Of a DNA stretch of 64,000 nt, positions 58,101 to 64,000 are shown piece after piece. The stretch is from assembly GCA_051453625.1 (NCBI GenBank), contig JBOZIK010000001.1:291762668-291826667 (forward strand), in the 5' to 3' direction. Numbering within the stretch: the first letter of the stretch is position 1; each line of letters starts with the position of its first letter. The DNA is from Welwitschia mirabilis (taxonomy: Eukaryota; Gnetophyta; Gnetopsida; Welwitschiales). The notes beneath the pieces were generated by a model. The model worked only from the letters and a program-made list of their open reading frames with translations, ran no database searches and was not told the DNA's origin. The position numbers were made by a program, and so were the translations under genes.

Positions 58101-61100
58101 ATTTTTCATAGTGAACTTAGCATAAGTACCATCTAACTATTATTTTTAGTTAGAAATCCATGAAAATAATATATCATTGTAAAACCCATAACTTTCCATT
58201 TTGGCTATTGCTTCAAATATCTACCCTGAAATCCTTAAAAGTTCTATGTGACATTCATAGAAATCTGAAATTATTTAGGAAAGATTCCTTGATATTAACT
58301 AGTATTTATACCTATCACTTTATCCATCTATGAAGGTAGTGGAATATTGAATAATTAATAAATAACACTAATGGCCAAATGAATTACATCTTTGGAAGGT
58401 AAAGAGAGAATATTTTTCTCATGATTATACAAGCCATGCTAAAAAAACCAATCTAGAAAGCCTTATTGGCAATTTGGAAACTAATGAAAGACTAATAAAT
58501 AGAGCCTCTTATGGAAATTAGGGCATAGAACTCCTTTACAATTTCTATTCTCCTTATATTTTCAGATCCTATAATTGAAGAAGAGGAAGGCTTGGATTTA
58601 GAAGAATCTGGCTAAGAAATATGTACTTGATAAGTTCTCTTAACATAGTGATAAATCTATAAAAAGGTCTCTTAAATGAAATACGTTACCAGTAAATGAT
58701 TATCTAGATCAATAAACTTATGGAGGAGCCTCTAAGATGAAGTTCTAAATGCCATAGCTAATTACTTCTTGTGAATTGAACATGAACACTGAGTTAAGAG
58801 AGCCAATGACGAAAATTAAAAGGAAAAGAGTATAAAATGAAGTTTGGCATTCCTACACTTTTCAATTTAAATTTCCTTAGCTTGAATGAACAATATTGCC
58901 TTTAATGATCTCAATAACATGAATTCCAAAGTGATATATCCAATTAAGTTTTTTAATTATCTTTAGTATAGCAAGGATAGACTAAGTTAAATAGAAGTAA
59001 CTGCTAAAAAATAATCATCTAAAGGAATTCATAGATGAAAGAATTTAGAGTAATAATTTGAAATTATCATGGGTTGTAGGTAACAACTACATTAATGCTA
59101 AAAGCCATACATGAGAAGCTGTAAAGAATAATATTAACTATGATTACCATAGGCCATAGGAATACTTTTGTAAAGGCTAAATCAATGATCAGGATCATGC
59201 ACTATAGACTATGAAATAACAAATGCCAAATAGAAATTAGGAATATTAATCCATGGATAGTAGAGCACAAAAATAATTAGTATAGCTAAGTTTGTAGTAA
59301 AGAGCTATAAGCTATAAACAGTGGTAGTGTAATCCCACTTTGAAATTTTGTTAAATAATTATAACCCAAATATTATAGAGAAACTACAATGGTTGCTAGT
59401 GGAAAAAGGTTGTGTATGATACTAAATACCCATAAATCTACAAGCCCTAAGTTAAAAAAAGCTTTACACTTTTAAAATGGTGATAGAAAAGTAAACTTAA
59501 TAAAATTAAAAGAGAGGGATCAACTATAATTTTCATAAATGATCAAACATTTAAATACACATGCTACATAAGAATAGTAATGATCAATAAGATAAAAGAA
59601 AATATTTAAAAAAATAAGTTGAAGCTATAAAATCTATGAGCCACAAGTCATAAGAAGAGGGAGGTCCATTTGCTACATTTTGATGTTATTTTAACTTTTA
59701 AAAAAAATATTTTTTTAAAGATATTCTAGTATTTGTGGGCAATTCATATGAGATTATTTTGTACTTCCAAAAGATTATTTTTGTTGAGAGAAAAAGGGTT
59801 ACAATTCACAAGGAATAGTCAGTGAGGTTGAGTTATGAAGTGAACAACTACAAGCTATGATCTACAAATTATAGTAAAATAGACTAAGTATCTAGCTTAT
59901 GGAATTTATGAACTAAAGTGGTTCTACTAGAGGCCTTAAAAAGAATAATTCCTAAATGTATCAACACTACTAAATCAAGAATTTTCAAGAAAAGAAAGAA
60001 CAATCAATCACAAGCATTAGAAAAAATGATGAATCCTCTAAATTCATTCTATAAATTTTAAGAGATCTATAAGAATATCTACATAAGACTAAATGAATTC
60101 AAATAAGGTGAGGAAAAAATTAGAAACTAATGGAGCTTACAATAGGATTAAAAAATCCTACATCTACCTTATTTAGACCTGTATACTACCTTCTTATTCA
60201 TTTAAATCTTAGGGATAAAACCTAATCTTCTAATATCATTTGTTGTAAAAAATTAAACTTTATGTATTAAAAAAACCCTTATAAGATTTTCCCTTAAAAA
60301 ATATCTTATGTTTTCTAGTCTAAGCCTCCCCATCCACTAGTATTCTACTTTTGTGTTACATTCATCATCCCTTCCCCTAGCATTCCCTACTTTCTAATAT
60401 AAAGCCTTATAACTTCTACCACTAGTTCTTGGTCCTGTTGAACAACTATATTACTTTATCTTCTAAAACCTTACTATCTTTACTTGATTTATCAAAGCTC
60501 ACCCATATTGTGGTTTGTTATTTTTCTATAGCTTTATTTTTTTAAAATATTTTTAAATCTAATTTTTACTATAACCTGTATACTCGAGGCCTAAGAAATA
60601 AAACTATTTAAAAATTTTATGGTTAAAGTTAGAATTCTAATGTCTTTTATTTAATTTGTTTAACTACATAATGTAATATTGAATGCCATATGTTTATGAT
60701 TAGCCATAATACTTTTCCATAACCATAGTTATATAATTTACAATATAATACTACATTATTTTTAACATTATTATACAAAAGATATTACTTTTATAAGTTA
60801 GAATCTTGAGGTGTAAAATTATTCATGTTTTTCTTAACTTATGTAAGCTTGATCTATAATAGATGTATCATAGAATTAAGTCTTTTATTTTTTTTGGTTA
60901 TTCTCAAGTACTATCATAATCCTTTTTAGACATATCATCTTGAAACACATGATGTTAACCTTATTTCTTTCCTTCAACTATTTTATTGATAACTCAAAAC
61001 ATAATATTAAGATATATACCTTTTTTATTTGCATTTTTTTCCTTTTCAGATATTAGTTAACTTATTTTATGGGGAAAATAATCATACATTGATTTTTGTT

Positions 61101-61128
61101 TTTGTTGTAATACTAATTAATGTTTATT
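58101..61128. other. Unclassified DNA with short inverted words
   Basis: No gene was recognised in 3 kb. Between 59040 and 59900 many short self-complementary or alternating words occur (ATAGGCCATAGG, ACTATAGACTATG, AGCTATAAGCTATAAAC, CTACAAGCTATGATCTAC). They look like the remains of a simple CTATAG/AAGCTAT-rich repeat. 60300-60500 is comparatively C-rich on the plus strand. Confidence 0.4.
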
Positions 61129-61337
61129 TGATGGAGTTTTATGAGTTGTTTTGCAAGACTTTTATACAGGTTTAGGTGCAATTCTGAGGATTTTGGAGAT
61201 ACAAGAGGAAATCTCAGAAAAGTGTGATTCTTATTAAAATTTGATGTATTAAAGGCACTTTCTGATAAACAAATCTTTGAAGAAGGATTCATAACAAAAA
61301 TGCTAAGTTATTCTCAAAGAAATAATCAATGAAGACC

Positions 61338-61468
61338 GTCATCTCCTTTGTCATCTACATGATAGGTAGGACAATGACTGTTGATGTGGACAGTTGAGTC
61401 ATCATTTTGAAGATATTTTATAATGTGTTATCATCTCCTATATCATCCGGATGATAGCTCAGACGACA
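61338..61468 (+). repeat. Quasi-palindromic motif P, copies 1 and 2
   Basis: 61338-61378: GTCATCTCC...GTCATCTACATGATAGGT then AGGAC. 61429-61468: TATCATCTCC...TATCATCCGGATGATAG then CTCAGACGAC. Copy 2 has a perfect TCATCCGGATGA palindrome. Both lie upstream of the TATA box, the place for regulatory sites. Confidence 0.75.
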
Positions 61469-61579
61469 CTGACATGTAACTAACTTTGACAGATTGTCTT
61501 AACCATTTTGTTCATTTTAAAATCAATTATGAGTACACCTAACTACACCTACTGTTTGTCCTTTTCTATTGTATTTTTC

Positions 61580-61587
61580 TATAAATA
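61580..61587 (+). promoter_or_regulatory. LTR TATA box
   Basis: TATAAATA followed at about 30-35 bp by a C/T-rich stretch where transcription could start. Its position between motif P and the primer site fits a U3/R border. Confidence 0.55.
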
Positions 61588-62176
61588 AGTCCTTCTTTGA
61601 CTTTTCTTCTTATCTTCATTGCATCAGACGTTCTCATAACAGGAAAGCGAAGGGTAGGAGATCTATCTTGAGCATTACAGAAAGACGTGCACTTGGTGGA
61701 GGGTGTGTATCTTCTATTGAGACCCGATTGTTTTGTAACCAAGATACTTGTTACTCTTTAATACAAAAACCTTATTTTATTTTCATGTTTGCATGTTAGA
61801 TTTTATTATGATCCTTATATTCTATGTTGCCCTTGATCTGGTGACAATTTCTTGGATGATATAGATTATCAAGGACAACCTTTGTTAAAGTTGAATGCAA
61901 GTACGATTAGGATTATTTCTGCATTACATGTTGGTTTAGATTACATATTGCATTTTTCATTTTAATTTATTTCCTTGCATTATTATTTATTTTCTGGTTC
62001 CTATTATTTTGCAAAGAACCTAAGCCTCATACTTATAGACTTCAATGAGAATACGACATTTCAAGTCTACTTCCACTCATACTAGTATATTGTATTATGT
62101 AAGATATTTATTTATTTTATAATTAGTAGAATTCTTTTGAGCCTAAGCACTTACATAAATACACACTGCAACAAAT

Positions 62177-62194
62177 TACCACCGTTGCTGGGGA
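62177..62194 (+). promoter_or_regulatory. Primer-binding site, tRNA-Asp type
   Basis: TACCACCGTTGCTGGGGA matches the Athila-type site TGGCGCCGTTGCCGGGGA at 14 of 18 positions. The four differences fall mainly in the CG-rich part. AAGGCTATCAAGG follows, as is common after this site. Confidence 0.8.
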
Positions 62195-62359
62195 AGGCTA
62201 TCAAGGAGTAAAAGGTTTGTCATCATTCAGGTAAGTATATTAGATCTCTATTTAACTATTTATCTGTATAGCATTGTATTTTATTAGGAATTGTAGGTTT
62301 ACTATGTGCTATTTTTTTAGTTTTGGTTTTTTGGTTTTAGTTTTCTGTAAAAAAGTGTG

Positions 62360-62608
62360 GTCATCCCCTCTGCTGTTCACACGACAATTAGGACGATAGT
62401 GTGCTATTTTTGTTTTTGGTTTATTTTTAGATTGAAATTTTTCTAAAATATATTAGTTTTTGTTGTCTCCTATAATGTCCGGACGACCAAATGAATGACA
62501 ATTCTTTTTTATGTTTTCTGCTTTCTATTTTAGTTTTAGTTCTATTTTTTCTTTTCTGTTTCTATGTGTGTCATCCCGTCTGTCATCCCCATGATAGACA
62601 AGATGATG
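62360..62608 (+). repeat. Quasi-palindromic motif P, copies 3 to 5
   Basis: Copies at 62360-62398 (GTCATCCCCTCTG...ACGAC then AGGACGATAG), 62464-62499 (TGTCTCCTATAATGTCCGGACGACC written in two parts: GTCTCCTATAAT and GTCCGGACGACC) and 62570-62608 (GTCATCCCGTCTGTCATCCC then CATGATAGACAAGATGATG). They are spaced 104 and 106 bases apart in the untranslated leader between primer site and gag. Confidence 0.75.
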
Positions 62609-62662
62609 CTTTCTTATTTATAATCTATTTTTTATTGTTTTCTATTTGTAGGATGTTTTGAT

Positions 62663-63775
62663 ATGATCAACTTAGAGAAAAAATATCTGAGAGAAAAGAA
62701 GCTAATAGAAAAGAACATCAAAGAAGGACTTGTGAAAATAGAAAATGAACCATAAGAGCGATCTCTAGGTGCATTCAAATCTCTTTTTGAATTTATTTTT
62801 TCTGAATTAGATTTTATTGATGAACATGCTATAGAAGGAAAGGACCAATCTACAATGTAAAGTGCCTCCGATAAGCAAAACTAAGGTGTAGGATCTTCTA
62901 CCCCTAATACAAACTTAACCCTAAGAAAATTGTTAGTAAATAAAAAAAGATAAATTCAAACACCTTTTGACCTATGCCCAGGAGACGATGTAGAGCTTAA
63001 AAATTTACGTTCCTATCCAACTTTTAGTGAAGAAGATGATCAAAACCTCCTTCAACACATTGGAGATATTAAACAACTTATCCTCATCTTGGGAAATGGG
63101 AAGAAAACAATAATGGATAGAACTTACATGGTAATCTTTTNNNNNNNNNNAAATGGTAAGGTAAAACTTTGGCTAAAAATTATACACCACAAAATCTTAA
63201 AAGCATCGGATCAAGTCCAAGAAACCTTTTTAAAACGATTCATAAGTAAAAAAACTATAAGAAAAAGAAAAAAAGAGGTAACAAACTTCCAAAAAAAATC
63301 AAACGAAAATTATACCTCTACTTTTAAACGTTCCTCTATAGTAATCCACTCTAATCCAGTAGATGCCTTTTTAACAATAGAAAAACTAGACTATTTTTAT
63401 AGTGTATTGACTTCATATACAAAACAAATTATAGATTTCTCGTGTGGTGGAAACCTCTTGAACATTACTTTAAAAGATGGTTGGATAAAATTAGAAGAAA
63501 TTATGGAGGTTAGTAAAACATGGTGAACACCTAAAGAAAATCAAATGATAGACCAATTCATTAAAGACTTAAAAGAGATGAAACAACAAAAAGAGGTAGA
63601 ATCAAATCCTACAAATCCCATAAAAGATTTTACAACCACCTTAGAGAAGTATGTGGAAATGATTTTAGATGCTAAATCTGTAACTGAAAGAAATGTTGTA
63701 CAAACTTGTGACTTATGTAAAGATAATTATCATATTACTAAAAACTGTCCTCTTTTGCCAGCATATAAAAAATAA
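62663..63775 (+). pseudogene. Gypsy gag, Athila-like, five stop codons
   Basis: From ATG 62663 a single frame runs 371 codons to TAA 63773 with five in-frame stops and no frameshift (the 10-N gap keeps phase as drawn). Key parts: GKVKLWLKIIHH (A..WL..L), ETFLKRFISKKTIRKRKKEV (FL.KFFP..KT...R..I), TNFQKKSNENYTSTFKR (FRQ...E....W.RF), IIDFSCGGNLLNITLKDGW (LD...GG......P..A) and a zinc knuckle CDLCKDNYHITKNCP near the end, CX2CX4HX4C intact. Gag packages element RNA into particles. Charged N-terminus, usual length for this clade is similar or somewhat longer. This is the least decayed coding relic of the window. Confidence 0.85.
63141..63150. other. Assembly gap, 10 N
   Basis: Ten N inside gag. 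Reading frame is maintained across it only if the true length is 10 or differs by a multiple of three. Confidence 0.98.
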
Positions 63776-64000
63776 TTCAAGAATAAGCTTGTGCTTTTAA
63801 CCAACTATATCAAAACTTCCATCAAGCATAAACAAGGTTGAACACTTATTTTCAAAATAATTTTCAACATTTAGAAACTAATTCGAAAATGCAAAATACC
63901 CGCCAAGTTCATCAAACTTTCAATATTTAAATGAGCAACTCACAAACCTTACAGATGAACTTAGAAAAATAAATGTGAACATAGATTTTCAACAAACAAT
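63776..64000 (+). pseudogene. Gag C-terminal continuation, frame-shifted
   Basis: After the stop another frame reads PPSSSNFQYLNEQLTNLTDE then LRKINVNIDFQQ, similar to the coiled-coil-like C-terminal tail of Athila gag. The element runs off the window, so protease and later domains should lie beyond 64000. Confidence 0.5.

Larger units (their letters stand above)
61129..62173 (+). mobile_element. 5' LTR of an Athila-like gypsy element
   Basis: The 3' end is fixed by ...TGCAACA at 62173, three bases before a tRNA-Asp-like primer site. TATAAATA at 61580-61587 is a plausible promoter. The 5' end (TGATGG at 61129) is a best guess. Two copies of the quasi-palindromic motif P lie in its U3 part. 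Gag follows in the same orientation. Confidence 0.65.

Overview
The window is gene-poor, very AT-rich and CpG-poor plant nuclear DNA, almost certainly from a draft angiosperm assembly. The evidence is plant LTR-retrotransposon primer sites (tRNA-iMet and tRNA-Asp types), Ty1/copia and Ty3/gypsy polyprotein relics, L1-type LINEs with DUF4283/zinc-knuckle ORF1, one fragment of a plant LRR-receptor N-terminus, and four runs of N. I found no intact cellular gene, tRNA, rRNA or CRISPR array. Nearly every open reading frame over 60 codons is a shadow or a piece of a decayed element. The protein identities below come from reading translations against family motifs I know; no database search was run.

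Layout. 1-2150: 3' end of a minus-strand Ty3/gypsy element (integrase C-terminus), cut at 2151 by an LTR with an intact iMet primer site at 2564. 4780-4944: LRR N-terminal exon fragment. 5.0-5.85 kb: LINE tail. 5.95-6.3 kb: solo LTR. 7.2-8.3 kb and 15.4-16.5 kb: two related minus-strand LTRs. 8.4-12.0 kb: a nearly full-length dead LINE (minus). 12.4-13.8 kb: a repeat family that recurs, partly inverted, at 29.6, 30.0, 35.0 and 35.7 kb. 14.56-18.26 kb: a copia element with gag relic, polypurine tract and two LTR pieces, itself invaded by the 15.4-kb LTR. 18.3-22.2 kb: a second dead LINE (minus). 22.24-28.99 kb: a copia element with LTRs, gag, protease, RNase H tail and an extra downstream ORF of the 'putative plant transposon protein' type. 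32-34.2 kb: a 5' LTR with TATA box, minisatellites and a decayed iMet primer site. 36.1-37.6 kb: gypsy reverse transcriptase preceded by an archaeal-type RNase H (minus). 37.84-40.25 kb and 51.48-53.03 kb: two copies of one long LTR. 41.25 kb: polypurine tract and start of an Athila-like 3' LTR. 47.5-55 kb: an Athila-like gypsy element (minus) with gag, protease, RT, RNase H and integrase, its protease split by the second copy of that LTR. 55-61 kb: mostly unclassified, with one coding-like relic. 61.1-64.0 kb: 5' LTR, tRNA-Asp-like primer site and gag of a plus-strand Athila-like element, the best preserved coding relic here.

What the parts say together: the locus is a stack of nested insertions that has decayed mostly by C-to-T/G-to-A changes (Trp codons to TAG, zinc-knuckle Cys to Tyr, primer sites GG/TC to GA/TT), as expected for long-methylated plant heterochromatin. 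The signals most worth a second look are a repeated quasi-palindrome in gypsy LTR/leader DNA (61.3-62.6, 46.4, 44.2 kb), a dispersed 39-bp array built on TGTAAT-N-ATTACA, several coding-like stretches of unknown family (30.7-31.1, 45.0-45.7, 57.2-58.1 kb), and an assembly gap at 38414-39336 whose flanks duplicate each other.
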